Positions 17,969-27,142 of a DNA stretch of 64,000 nucleotides are shown here, one piece after another. How positions within the stretch are numbered: position 1 is the first letter of the stretch; every line of letters starts with the position of its first letter. The stretch covers positions 860,780 through 924,779 of the forward strand of contig CM001167.1 of the NCBI GenBank assembly GCA_000212915.1, in the 5' to 3' direction. A program made the translations under genes and the position numbers. The DNA is from Bacteroides coprosuis DSM 18011. GTDB taxonomy: Bacteria; Bacteroidota; Bacteroidia; Bacteroidales; Bacteroidaceae. The notes beneath the pieces are model-generated. The model was not told the DNA's origin and made no database searches. It saw only the letters and a program-made list of their open reading frames with translations.

Positions 17969-20155
17969 TTATAAATTATCTTTTAGATATTGTGTTAGTT
18001 TTGAATATAGATGATAGCGTGTGTTTCCTCCAAAAATACTATGATTCCTATTGGTGTAAACATGCATATCAAAAGGCTTATTGAGTTGTACTAACCATTC
18101 TGCATATTCAGCAGTGTGTTGGTAGTGTACATTGTCGTCATTCATTCCATGAACAATCAATAATCTACCTTGTAAATTTTCTGCTCTTGTAAATGCTGAT
18201 GTAGCTTTGTATCCTTCGAAGTTTTCTTGAGGTGTTCTCATGAAACGTTCTCCATAAATTGTATCATAATACTTCCAGTCAGTAACAGGAGCAACAGCAA
18301 TACCTGCTTTGAAAATTGGTGTGCCTTGGCTCATACTCATAATGGTCATATAACCTCCAAAGCTCCAGCCCCAAATGCCTATTCTCTGTCCATCAATATA
18401 ACTTTGATTACTTAAATATTTAGCAGCTTCAACTTGATCTTCTGCCTCTTTTACACCCAAATAGAGATAAGTGCATTTTTTAAATTCTTCTCCTCTACCT
18501 CCTGTTCCTCTGCCATCAACACAAGCAATAATATAATCTTGAGTAGCCATATAGGTTTCCCAGCTGATACCCCATTTGTTTAATACTTGTTGGCTACCAG
18601 GTCCACTATATTGGAACATTAATACAGGGTATTTTTTATTAGGATTAAAATTAGCGGGTTTCATTAACCAACCATTTAACTCAGTGCCTGTAGATGTTTT
18701 GAATTTAAACATCTCTTTTTGAGGAAGACTATAATGAGCTAATGTACTCTTTAGATTTGTATTGTCTATTAAAGTATGCAGAGTCTTGCCATTGTTGTCA
18801 TTTAAAGTTACCAACATTGGTTCTGTGAAACTTGTATACTTATTAATAAAGTACCTCATATCACCACTAAATATAGCTGTGTTTGTTCCTTTTTGGCAGG
18901 TAAGTAGAGTCTTCTTCTCTTTTCTATCTATCTTATAAATGGCGGTTTCTGTAGGATTACCCTCATTACTTTCTACATAGAAACAGTTTTCTTTTTCATT
19001 CCATCCTAAGAAGTTTTTTACTTCGTAATTGCCTTTTGTGACTTGCTTTACTAAGTTCCCATTCATATTATACCAATATAAATGGGAATAGCCATCCCTT
19101 TCACTAATGAAGCTAAAGTTGTTGTCATAAAAGTGAACATTATCAAGCACGCTTTCTTCAATATAGTATTTACTTTCTTCTCTGAGAGCAAGTTTAGATA
19201 CGGTAGACTTTGGATTAGTAAAATAGATATCGAGCCTATTCTGGTGTCTATTCATGGTGAACACAGCAAGCTTTTCTGCATCTTTAGTAAAGCGGATGCG
19301 AGGAATATATCCATCAGCATCTAAAGGAACCTGAAGTTGTCTGGTTACCTTTGACTTGATATCAAATGAATGTACAGATATTTTAGAATTGGGCTCTCCA
19401 GCTTTAGGGTATTTATATGTGTATTGTCCTGGGTATAGTTCAAATTGCTTATAATGTGGAGCTTGACCAGCAAATAGAGGGAAAGAATAAGAAGGAACTT
19501 CTGATTCATCGAACTTAATGTAGGCTAGCATTTTATTGTCTGCACTAAACTCTAGAGCTCTGTTGAAGCCAAATTCTTCTTCATAAACCCAATCAGGAAT
19601 ACCATTAAGTATTTTATTAAATTCACCGTCAGTGGTTATTTGTGACTCACTATTTCCGTACAGAAATTTGACTAAAAAGATATTGTTGTCTCGTACAAAA
19701 GCAACCATATGCCCATCAGGGGAGAATACGGGTGATTGTTGAGGACCAAAGTCAGAAAGAGGTTCTAGTACATTACGCTCTATGGTATAAATGTAGTGTA
19801 TAGCAGTATAAGATCTTCTATAAATTGATTTTTTATCTGTGGCGATTAATATTTTCGATTCATCAGGCGAAAAAGTATAGTTGTTAAATGATTTAATATT
19901 GCTATCTCTAGCTGTTTTAACATCAAAAACAGTCGATACTGGTTTCCCTGTTTTGAAAGAGTATTTAATAATTTGAGTGCCCTCTGGATTCATTTGAGTG
20001 TAGTGTTCTCCATCGTTCATAGGTACTATCCCATAAATGTTTTCGGGAATATACTTACCTTGCACAATGTCTTTTAACTCAATTTGTTTTCCTCCTTGCG
20101 CCATGCATCCAATAGAAAAGAGGCATAATAGTAGTGTTAATTGTAGATTTCTCAT
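17969..20155 (-). CDS. Dipeptidyl peptidase IV (S9B), secreted
   Basis: This serine peptidase of family S9 removes N-terminal X-Pro dipeptides. The 728-residue protein has a signal peptide (MRNLQLTLLLCLFSIGCMAQ), then a beta-propeller with repeats such as SPDGHMVAFV, and a C-terminal alpha/beta hydrolase domain. The catalytic serine is Ser598 in GWSFGGY; the acid and histidine lie in GMNDDNVHYQ and NRNHSIFGG. The double-Glu motif that binds the substrate amine is visible as VYEEEFGF. Length and domains are complete. It probably works in the periplasm with the dipeptidyl peptidase III lipoprotein. A palindrome overlaps its promoter. Confidence 0.94.
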   Translation of the reverse strand: MRNLQLTLLLCLFSIGCMAQGGKQIELKDIVQGKYIPENIYGIVPMNDGEHYTQMNPEGTQIIKYSFKTGKPVSTVFDVKTARDSNIKSFNNYTFSPDESKILIATDKKSIYRRSYTAIHYIYTIERNVLEPLSDFGPQQSPVFSPDGHMVAFVRDNNIFLVKFLYGNSESQITTDGEFNKILNGIPDWVYEEEFGFNRALEFSADNKMLAYIKFDESEVPSYSFPLFAGQAPHYKQFELYPGQYTYKYPKAGEPNSKISVHSFDIKSKVTRQLQVPLDADGYIPRIRFTKDAEKLAVFTMNRHQNRLDIYFTNPKSTVSKLALREESKYYIEESVLDNVHFYDNNFSFISERDGYSHLYWYNMNGNLVKQVTKGNYEVKNFLGWNEKENCFYVESNEGNPTETAIYKIDRKEKKTLLTCQKGTNTAIFSGDMRYFINKYTSFTEPMLVTLNDNNGKTLHTLIDNTNLKSTLAHYSLPQKEMFKFKTSTGTELNGWLMKPANFNPNKKYPVLMFQYSGPGSQQVLNKWGISWETYMATQDYIIACVDGRGTGGRGEEFKKCTYLYLGVKEAEDQVEAAKYLSNQSYIDGQRIGIWGWSFGGYMTIMSMSQGTPIFKAGIAVAPVTDWKYYDTIYGERFMRTPQENFEGYKATSAFTRAENLQGRLLIVHGMNDDNVHYQHTAEYAEWLVQLNKPFDMHVYTNRNHSIFGGNTRYHLYSKLTQYLKDNL

Positions 20156-20188
20156 AATCGCTTATTACAAATAGTTAGATAAAATAGG

Positions 20189-20204
20189 TACATTTACAAA
20201 TGTA
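20189..20204 (-). promoter_or_regulatory. Putative -7 promoter element and overlapping palindrome upstream of the DPP IV gene
   Basis: The minus strand reads TACATTTG at 20204-20197, an exact TAnnTTTG match 41 bases before the start codon. It lies within a palindrome (TACATTT, 2 bases, AAATGTA) at 20189-20204 that could be a repressor site or coincidence. Confidence 0.45.
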
Positions 20205-20405
20205 TGAAAAATACCTTAGTAGGTACTATGAGATACTAATATAATGTTTATATAGAAAAGCACCAATCAATGTTGCTTTCAACCCGCTATTTTATTCGTG
20301 TTGTATAGCCAATTAAACTTCTCTTGGATTATCTTAAAAGTGTTATTTAATACCTTAATTAGAGGATTAAGCATCTTTTCTAAAGTAGATTTAATCTAAA
20401 TAATG

Positions 20406-20413
20406 TATATTTG
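20406..20413 (+). promoter_or_regulatory. Putative -7 promoter element for the YhcC-like gene
   Basis: TATATTTG is an exact TAnnTTTG match ending 17 bases before the ATG at 20431. Confidence 0.5.
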
Positions 20414-20430
20414 TAGATATATAATAAGAA

Positions 20431-21357
20431 ATGAAAAAAGAACAACCCTATAATACTTTTCCGGCTTTTTTGAAAAAGTACTTTCCCTTTAAAGTTCAAA
20501 AAATATCTTTAAATGCAGGCTTTACTTGTCCTAATCGAGATGGAACCAAAGGACACGGAGGATGCACTTATTGTAATAATCAAACATTCAATCCTGCTTA
20601 TTGTAAGACAGAGAAAAGTGTAGAAACTCAGTTAAATGAAGGAAAAGTGTTCTTTTCTTATAAGTACCCCGAGATGAAATATCTTGCCTATTTTCAAGCC
20701 TATACTAATACTTATGATGAACTTGATGGTTTAAAGAAAAAGTATGAAGAGGCTCTTCAAACCAAAGATGTAGTAGGCTTAGTTATTGGGACACGCCCCG
20801 ATTGTATGCCAGACTCTCTTCTGGATTACTTAGAAGAACTTAATAAAAAGACTTTCTTACTTGTTGAGTATGGTATTGAATCAACACATGATGAAACGCT
20901 CAAACGAATAAATAGGGGACATACATTTGCCGAGACGGTAGATGCAATCTATAGAACAAAACAAAGAGGTATTCTAACAGGAGGTCATGTCATATTAGGG
21001 CTGCCAGGGGAAGATAAAAATCAAATTCTATCACAAGCTATAGAAATATCAAAACTACCTTTGGATACAATTAAACTGCATCAGTTACAGATTATTAAGG
21101 GTACAAAAATGGCTAAAGAATATGCTGAACATCCAGAAGATTTTCATATGTTTAATGTGGATGATTATATGAATTTAGTAATAGATTATATTCAGTTACT
21201 AAATCCTGAAATTACTGTAGAGCGATTCTTATCTCAATCACCAAAAGAATTAATCATAACTCCCGATTGGGGTTTGAAGAATTACGAATTCACAGATCGT
21301 GTGTTTAAGAAAATGAAGGAAATAGGAGCTTATCAAGGTAAGCTTTTTAATAATTAA
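20431..21357 (+). CDS. Radical SAM protein, YhcC/TIGR01212 family
   Basis: The 308-residue protein has an N-terminal radical SAM cluster motif with wider spacing than usual (CPNRDGTKGHGGCTYCNN), which marks the YhcC subfamily. Downstream are the SAM-binding blocks GTRPDC and VEYGIESTHDETL and the barrel strand GGHVILGLPGE. The reaction of this subfamily is not established to my knowledge. It lies 44 bases before the flavodiiron gene start, which has its own promoter motif. The next gene also handles redox chemistry, but a functional link is only inference. Confidence 0.88.
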   Translation: MKKEQPYNTFPAFLKKYFPFKVQKISLNAGFTCPNRDGTKGHGGCTYCNNQTFNPAYCKTEKSVETQLNEGKVFFSYKYPEMKYLAYFQAYTNTYDELDGLKKKYEEALQTKDVVGLVIGTRPDCMPDSLLDYLEELNKKTFLLVEYGIESTHDETLKRINRGHTFAETVDAIYRTKQRGILTGGHVILGLPGEDKNQILSQAIEISKLPLDTIKLHQLQIIKGTKMAKEYAEHPEDFHMFNVDDYMNLVIDYIQLLNPEITVERFLSQSPKELIITPDWGLKNYEFTDRVFKKMKEIGAYQGKLFNN

Positions 21358-21369
21358 GAATAAAAGAGT

Positions 21370-21377
21370 TACTTTTG
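21370..21377 (+). promoter_or_regulatory. Putative -7 promoter element for the flavodiiron protein gene
   Basis: TACTTTTG matches TAnnTTTG and overlaps the TTG codon that opens the longer frame, supporting the ATG at 21402 as the real start. Confidence 0.45.
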
Positions 21378-21401
21378 TTATCAATTGAAGTTAAATATAA
21401 A

Positions 21402-22607
21402 ATGGAACAGAAAACAAAGATTAAAGGTGACATACACTATGTAGGTGTAAATGATCGTGAATCACACCTATTTGAGGGTTTATGGCCACTACCATATGGG
21501 GTGTCTTATAACTCTTACCTTATAGTGGATGAAATGGTGGCGCTTGTTGATACTGTTGAGATCTGCTATTGCGAAGAGTATTTGCATAAAATCAAACAGA
21601 TTTTAGGCAATCGCCCTATCGATTACTTAGTAATAAACCACATGGAGCCCGATCATTCTGGTTCAATCAAAATGATCAAGGAACATTATCCTAACATTAT
21701 TATCGTAGGGAATAAACAAACTTTCGGTATGGTTGAAGGATTCTATGGTATAACTGGTGAGCAGTATTTGGTTGGTGATGGTGATTTCCTTAAGTTAGGA
21801 AAACATCAGCTTCGTTTCTATATGACTCCAATGGTGCATTGGCCAGAAACTATGATGACTTTTGAAGAAAAGACAGGAACATTATTTTCTGGAGATGCTT
21901 TTGGTACATTTGGTGCATTAAATGGTGGTTTCATAGATAAGCGCATAAACGTTTCAATCTATTGGGATGAAATGATTCGCTACTATTCTAATATTGTAGG
22001 TAAGTATGGCTCTCCTGTACAGCGTGCTTTAAAGAAATTAGGCGATTTACCTATTCACGTAATATGCTCCACTCATGGACCTGTGTGGACAGAAGAAGAT
22101 AAAATAAAGAAAGTAATTGATATCTATAATGACTTAAGCTTATACAACGCTAAAGAAGGAGTTGTTATTATTTATGGAACTATGTATGGTAATACAGAGG
22201 CTATGGCAGAAGAAATAGCCTCAGATCTATCAGCAATGGGCATAAAAGATATCGTGCTTCATAACTCCAATAAATCAGATCCATCATACATTATCGCAGA
22301 TGTGTTTAGATACAAAGGGTTGATCATTGGTAGCCCAACATATAATGGTCAGATTTACCCTCGTATAGAAGGCATTATTTCTGATATTCTGTTGAGAGAT
22401 ATTAAAAACCGCTATTTAGGTTACTTTGGTTCTTGTAGTTGGGCTGGAGCAGCAGTGAAAAGGATGGCTGATTTTGTTACTAAGAGTAAATTTGAACTAG
22501 TGGCAGATCCTATTGAAATGAAGCATGCTATGAAAGAAATCAATTATGAACAATGTGCTCATTTAGCTAAGAGTATGGCTGATCGTCTTAAAAAAGATAG
22601 AAAGTAG
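21402..22607 (+). CDS. A-type flavoprotein (flavodiiron protein)
   Basis: Flavodiiron proteins reduce O2 to water or NO to N2O and protect anaerobes from oxygen and nitrosative stress. From ATG 21402 the protein has 401 residues. The N-terminal metallo-beta-lactamase-like domain carries the diiron ligands in HMEPDHSG and later MVHWPET and STHGPVW. The C-terminal flavodoxin domain (from about 255) binds FMN, with the loop YGTMYGNTEAMAE. There is no rubredoxin tail, so a separate electron donor is expected. It is 34 bases upstream of nagB and might be co-transcribed with it. Confidence 0.92.
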   Translation: MEQKTKIKGDIHYVGVNDRESHLFEGLWPLPYGVSYNSYLIVDEMVALVDTVEICYCEEYLHKIKQILGNRPIDYLVINHMEPDHSGSIKMIKEHYPNIIIVGNKQTFGMVEGFYGITGEQYLVGDGDFLKLGKHQLRFYMTPMVHWPETMMTFEEKTGTLFSGDAFGTFGALNGGFIDKRINVSIYWDEMIRYYSNIVGKYGSPVQRALKKLGDLPIHVICSTHGPVWTEEDKIKKVIDIYNDLSLYNAKEGVVIIYGTMYGNTEAMAEEIASDLSAMGIKDIVLHNSNKSDPSYIIADVFRYKGLIIGSPTYNGQIYPRIEGIISDILLRDIKNRYLGYFGSCSWAGAAVKRMADFVTKSKFELVADPIEMKHAMKEINYEQCAHLAKSMADRLKKDRK

Positions 22608-22641
22608 AATTCTATATTAACTATAAAACATATAAACAAAC

Positions 22642-23451
22642 ATGAGATTAATTATTCAACCGGATTATAATTCAGTATCACTATGGGCTGCACATTATGT
22701 TGCTGCTAAAATTAATCAAGCAAAACCTACAGCACAAAAACCTTTTGTATTAGGCTGTCCTACAGGCTCTACTCCTCTAGGTATGTATAAAAACCTGATT
22801 GAATTGAATAAAAAAGGTCTTGTATCTTTTGAAAACGTAGTAACATTCAATATGGATGAGTATGTCGGAATGTCTAAAGATCATCCTGAAAGCTACTTCT
22901 CTTTCATGTGGAAGAATTTTTTCGGTCTTATCGATATCAAGAAAGAAAATACTAATTTCCTTAATGGTAATGTAGAAGATCTAGAAGCTGAATGTGCTCG
23001 TTATGAAGCTAAAATAGCTTCTTATGGTGGTGTTGACTTGTTTATGGGTGGTGTTGGTTCTGATGGACATATTGCTTTCAATGAGCCTGGTTCATCTCTA
23101 ACTTCTCGTACACGCCTTAAAACACTTACTGCTGATACGATTATAGCTAACTCTCGCTTCTTTGATAATGATATCAATAAAGTACCAAAAACATCTTTGA
23201 CTGTAGGTGTAGGTACTATTATGGATGCTAAAGAAGTGATGATCTTAGTAAATGGGGCTAGTAAAGCTCGTGCGTTACATCAAGCTGTTGAAGGTTCTAT
23301 TAATCACATGTGGACAATTACTGCTCTTCAGTCTCATCCAAAAGGTTTAATTATCTGTGATGATGCAGCTACTTCAGAATTGAGAGTAGGTACATATCGT
23401 TATTTTAAAGACATTGAATCGACTAATCTAGATCCAAAATCTTTACTTTAA
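22642..23451 (+). CDS. nagB: Glucosamine-6-phosphate deaminase
   Basis: The enzyme converts glucosamine 6-phosphate to fructose 6-phosphate and ammonia, the last step of amino-sugar breakdown. Family motifs present are [12 protein letters not shown] (phosphate loop), FNMDEYVG with the catalytic Asp, and [16 protein letters not shown] with the active-site His and Glu. Its 269 residues match the E. coli-like allosteric form. In this genome it would serve catabolism of N-acetylglucosamine from host or wall glycans. A strong terminator follows. Confidence 0.96.
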   Translation: MRLIIQPDYNSVSLWAAHYVAAKINQAKPTAQKPFVLGCPTGSTPLGMYKNLIELNKKGLVSFENVVTFNMDEYVGMSKDHPESYFSFMWKNFFGLIDIKKENTNFLNGNVEDLEAECARYEAKIASYGGVDLFMGGVGSDGHIAFNEPGSSLTSRTRLKTLTADTIIANSRFFDNDINKVPKTSLTVGVGTIMDAKEVMILVNGASKARALHQAVEGSINHMWTITALQSHPKGLIICDDAATSELRVGTYRYFKDIESTNLDPKSLL

Positions 23452-23477
23452 AAAAAGAAAGTAAAATAGATAAATAA

Positions 23478-23520
23478 AAAGGAGCTATCTAATTTTTTTT
23501 TAGGTAGCTCCTTTCTTTTT
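23478..23520 (+). terminator. Rho-independent terminator after nagB
   Basis: AAAGGAGCTA near 23478-23487 pairs with TAGCTCCTTT near 23505-23514 around a T-rich loop, followed by CTTTTT. Confidence 0.85.
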
Positions 23521-23670
23521 GTACAAATTGGGTTGAATTGTTATATAACTTCAGGTAGACAAGAGTTGTAGTATCTTTTAGCCCCTTGTTAAATTAAACA
23601 ATAAGGATTAATTTACTCTTCATAAATAAGAGCTGAGAAAACATAATAGCTAATTTATAATATTGTTTTA

Positions 23671-23724
23671 ACACCGACATGGCATTCTCTTAACACCGAC
23701 ATGATAATGACATGTCGGTGTCAT
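23671..23724 (+). repeat. Dispersed palindromic repeat, copy 2 (F-11-F-7-R)
   Basis: ACACCGACATG occurs exactly at 23671-23681 and 23693-23703, and its exact reverse complement at 23711-23721. Over 54 bases it aligns without gaps to the copy at 48395-48448, with 46 identities by my count. The second and third cores form a perfect 11-bp hairpin with a 7-base loop. The first and third cores plus adjacent spacers pair at about 16 of 18 positions. Confidence 0.88.
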
Positions 23725-23830
23725 GATAGATGAATGACTCAATTAAAAGAAGAATTTGAATCTAATCATTACATCTTATTTTAAGTTTTAATGAGACTCT
23801 ATTTTCTACTTATCCCGATTTCGAGCAAAT

Positions 23831-23870
23831 AAAAATAGGCTGACTATTTAAATTTAGTCAGCCTATTTTT
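23831..23870. terminator. Bidirectional terminator downstream of the Sua5/YrdC-type gene
   Basis: A perfect 16-bp stem (23831-23846 with 23855-23870) surrounds an 8-base loop and has A- and T-tracts on either side. Confidence 0.9.
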
Positions 23871-23888
23871 AGTTATTTAAATTATTAA

Positions 23889-24500
23889 TTATACCATTAA
23901 TTCTCCTTTTCCTTGTCTAGCAATTTCAACATAATCGCCAGTGCAATCTACTATTGTGGATGCACTATAGTCCCCCGTACCACCATCGATAACGAGATCT
24001 ACAATTTTTCCGAACTTTTCATAAATTAGCTCAGGATTAGTGAGAAAGCCTGTATCTTCATTTTCTCCCAATGGAACTGTCGTTGTCATAATAGGAAATT
24101 CAAGCGCTTTAGTTATATCCATTATTATTTCATTGTTTGGCATACGAATACCAACTTCTTTTCTGTTGCGGAAGATTTTAGGTAGTTTATTTGTCCCGTT
24201 TAAAATAAAAGTGAATGGACCAGGTAAATTTGCTTTCATTATTTTGAAAACAGTATTACTCATTTTTGCATACTCACTGATTGTGCTTAAATCATAACAA
24301 ATGAGAGATAAGTTGTTCTTGCGAGGGTCGATACCCTTTATCTCACATATTTGTTCGATAGCCCTTTCTTTCATACAATGGCAACCAATGGCATACATTG
24401 TATCTGTAGGATATATAATAATTCCTCCATCATTAAGTATATCTATTACTTGTTGAATTTTTTGAGGATCATTATTAGAGTCATACAATTTCATTAACAT
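23889..24500 (-). CDS. Sua5/YciO/YrdC-type L-threonylcarbamoyladenylate synthase
   Basis: The 203-residue YrdC-domain protein has the characteristic N-terminal GGIIIYPTDTMYAIGC and the RKNNLSLICYDLSTISEYA block. Proteins of this family make threonylcarbamoyl-AMP from threonine, bicarbonate and ATP, the precursor of the t6A modification at tRNA position 37. It lacks the extra C-terminal Sua5 domain, so it is the short TsaC/YciO type. YciO-like paralogues are not all active in t6A synthesis, so I leave the symbol open. It is the last gene of the minus-strand run starting with the Cof-type phosphatase. Confidence 0.83.
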   Translation of the reverse strand: MLMKLYDSNNDPQKIQQVIDILNDGGIIIYPTDTMYAIGCHCMKERAIEQICEIKGIDPRKNNLSLICYDLSTISEYAKMSNTVFKIMKANLPGPFTFILNGTNKLPKIFRNRKEVGIRMPNNEIIMDITKALEFPIMTTTVPLGENEDTGFLTNPELIYEKFGKIVDLVIDGGTGDYSASTIVDCTGDYVEIARQGKGELMV

Positions 24501-24581
24501 ATTCTCAATATTTTAATTGTGGAACAATACTATCTGCTTTTTTGAAGTGATAGTTAATATTAATATAACAATATTTTAATT

Positions 24582-27116
24582 CTACTTGTTCTTTTTCTTT
24601 TTGAAAAGGTCTTTAATTTTATTACCGACCTCTTCTTTGACTTGTTCTTTAATATCTGTTTGAACGCTGTCAATTCCGAGGCTTGTGGAATCTTTCTTGT
24701 TTTTTAGTAGCTCTTTAGATAGAAAATCTTTAGCCTTATCTTCTAATACTTTTCCCCCTTCTTCAAGCATACTTTTTGTGTCTATTTTGAAGGTAGGATT
24801 ATTGAAAGAGCCTCCTACAAGGAATCCCATGGTATTTAAACCTTCTACTTTAGAAACAGATGCTGGTAGTTTTAGTTTACCAGTGTACTCGATAGTTTGA
24901 TCAAGACCCGTTGTTCCTGTTAGGGTTAAGTTATAATCTCCCACATTAAAAGTAAAAGGCTTCGTTTCTAGTCTACCATCTTTTATATGGAAATTTAGGT
25001 CAATATCTTTTATTTGCTTATTTAGTAAATCTTCTTTATTCAAAGCTTGTGATAGCTTTTTAGCGATATCTACATTTGATAATTTTAAATCCTTAGTTTT
25101 GATGTTCCCTGCTGCCTGTAAAGTGGGGTATATAGGCTCCATACTTGCATTTAGCTCTGTCTTAAGTTGCATTGCTCCAGAGAAATTACCTTCCAGATTA
25201 CTAAATATCGGTGCTAAAGATTGAACCATATTTAATTCTTTATAAGCTTTGGCAAATGACAGATTATTCATCATGAAATTTGCATTTAGTGTAGGATGTT
25301 CAATGCGTTCTGTAGAGTAAGAACCGTTCATTATTAACTCTCCGTCCATAGCATTCATGGAAAGATTAGTCATATCTGCTTTACCATCTTTTACATGAAT
25401 ATGTCCTTTCACATTGGTAATTGTCCAATTACTTAGTATGACTTCTTTTAAATTTGCGTTAATGTTGAAATCTATATTCTTAGGAACCTCTATTACTCCG
25501 AATATTGAATCAGACTCTGCTATTGACGCATCTTCTTGTTCTTCTGAACTCATAAAGTCGTTAAGATTAAGATGGTTTGAACGAGCATTTAAAGATCCTT
25601 TTATAGTGCTTCCTTTCATAAGATAACCTATGTAATTATTTAATTGGCTATCTAGAGTTATATCATTTTCTCCAATATGGATAGTTGTTTCGCTCAATTT
25701 TAGAAATTGAGGAGTGAATGTAAGTAATGACTGATCTACCTTCATACTCGGAATATCCTTTACATCGATTTTCATGTCTTTTACTTGAATAGTTCCCGAT
25801 GCTTGAATTCTGTCGTACAGTTCTTTTTCGATGAAAGAGGACTGACCAGCAATAGCAATATTGGCATTTATAATACCGTTTAAATTCATATCCTCCAAAG
25901 GATATACCTCTTCGATTTTACCCAAATCAAGGATGCCATTCGCTTTTATATCAAAACGAGGATCACTTACTATATTGCTAATTGATGCATTTACTTGGTA
26001 TGGGTTATTAGCCATTCTAAATGTAAATGGGTTTAATTTGATAATTGTTTTATCAGCTAGACCTCCAGGGTTACTAATATTAGCATTGATGTTAATTTGA
26101 TCTACACCTGAAGGAAGAGAAGGGTAGCGAAACATTGCGTCTTTCACATCAAGAGTTATGTCAAATGAAGGGAGAATATCTCCTTGCATTGTTCCTTTGG
26201 CATAAGCTATAAGTGTAGCTGTGCCATCTGTTTGGATGTTTTTAAAATCATTGGCATAAATGGCAGGGATAAGAGAAAGTACTTCTTTAAAGCCTACTTC
26301 ACTAGTATTAAGCTTTAAATCCATTTCGATAGCATCATTTTCTTTCATTGCTACCCAACCATCTAGATTGGTTTTAATCGCATTGAGTTGAATTTCATTT
26401 TTAGCAAGAGTAAAAACCTTATTACTTAAATCTGCATCCAGATTAATTTTTGCTTTCAAATGCATAGAGTTGATCAGAGGAATACCTCCTGATCTGAAAG
26501 TTAAATTTGGAGTGTTTCCCTCAATAGCTAGAGTTGTTTTCTTACTCGATAAATCTCCCTTTAAATTAAGGTCTAAGTTATCGATTAGTGCAAATTGATT
26601 ATCTTTTTGATTGTCGTATATAAGAGAGAAGTTTTTAACACTTATCTTATCAACTTTCAAAGAAAAGTCTCCTTCTGTTGCATCTTCCAGTTCTTCTTGA
26701 ACATCTTCCTTGGTATCTTCTTCTTTTAAAATATTCCAATTTTCAACACCTGTAGGTAGTACAACAGCTTTTAGTTTACCCTCATTCAGTATAATTTGTC
26801 CTATTTCATATCCACTATCCTTAAATAGGGACATTACATTGACAGTAGCTGTCAGCTCCTTAGCTTTTGCTAATGTGTCATTTTCAAACTCATTGATACC
26901 TTTTACCCAGAAGTCTTTTAGGGTAAGAGAGGCTTTCGGGAAGTTTTTAAATAAACTAATATCTAATGAAGCAAAATCAAACTCTGCATTAAGCATTTTG
27001 TTGGCTTCTTTCTTTACTAGAGATTCTATTTTTCCACTAAATAAAAAGGGAATAGAAATCATTATTACAAGAAGAATAGCAACTATTATTCCTGTGATTT
27101 TGAATGCTTTTTTCAT
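24582..27116 (-). CDS. AsmA-family envelope protein
   Basis: The 844-residue protein has one N-terminal membrane anchor (about 7-28, IVAILLVIMISIPFLF) and a long beta-rich body with repeating strands. This is the arrangement of AsmA/TamB-like proteins, which are thought to bridge the periplasm in lipid transport or outer-membrane maintenance. The opening region (SLFKNFPKASLTLKDFWVKG) and the C-terminal stretch (FLVGGSFNNPTFKID) are typical of the AsmA family in Bacteroidota. The C-terminus ends in a highly charged, lysine-rich tail. It sits 26 bases downstream of the Pif1-like helicase gene and may be co-transcribed with it. Its exact substrate is unknown. Confidence 0.85.
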   Translation of the reverse strand: MKKAFKITGIIVAILLVIMISIPFLFSGKIESLVKKEANKMLNAEFDFASLDISLFKNFPKASLTLKDFWVKGINEFENDTLAKAKELTATVNVMSLFKDSGYEIGQIILNEGKLKAVVLPTGVENWNILKEEDTKEDVQEELEDATEGDFSLKVDKISVKNFSLIYDNQKDNQFALIDNLDLNLKGDLSSKKTTLAIEGNTPNLTFRSGGIPLINSMHLKAKINLDADLSNKVFTLAKNEIQLNAIKTNLDGWVAMKENDAIEMDLKLNTSEVGFKEVLSLIPAIYANDFKNIQTDGTATLIAYAKGTMQGDILPSFDITLDVKDAMFRYPSLPSGVDQININANISNPGGLADKTIIKLNPFTFRMANNPYQVNASISNIVSDPRFDIKANGILDLGKIEEVYPLEDMNLNGIINANIAIAGQSSFIEKELYDRIQASGTIQVKDMKIDVKDIPSMKVDQSLLTFTPQFLKLSETTIHIGENDITLDSQLNNYIGYLMKGSTIKGSLNARSNHLNLNDFMSSEEQEDASIAESDSIFGVIEVPKNIDFNINANLKEVILSNWTITNVKGHIHVKDGKADMTNLSMNAMDGELIMNGSYSTERIEHPTLNANFMMNNLSFAKAYKELNMVQSLAPIFSNLEGNFSGAMQLKTELNASMEPIYPTLQAAGNIKTKDLKLSNVDIAKKLSQALNKEDLLNKQIKDIDLNFHIKDGRLETKPFTFNVGDYNLTLTGTTGLDQTIEYTGKLKLPASVSKVEGLNTMGFLVGGSFNNPTFKIDTKSMLEEGGKVLEDKAKDFLSKELLKNKKDSTSLGIDSVQTDIKEQVKEEVGNKIKDLFKKKKNK

Positions 27117-27142
27117 ATTCTATATTTTATAATAAGTTAGAT

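Larger units (their letters stand above)
23452..23888. other. Intergenic region of 437 bases between convergent nagB and the Sua5/YrdC-type gene
   Basis: The gap contains the nagB terminator (23478-23520), one copy of the dispersed three-core repeat (23671-23724) and the terminator of the opposite gene (23831-23870). About 150 AT-rich bases between the first terminator and the repeat hold nothing I can identify. Confidence 0.7.

Noticed and set aside
23671-23724. Repeated 11-base cores resembling a CRISPR array
   Set aside because: The units are only 11 bases, one is inverted, there are three per locus, and no cas genes are in the window. The same pattern recurs at two other sites.
24040-24297. 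Open frames antisense to real genes (for example 24040-24297, 28002-28256, 51154-51444)
   Set aside because: They lie wholly inside well-supported genes on the other strand, show no family features and have biased composition.
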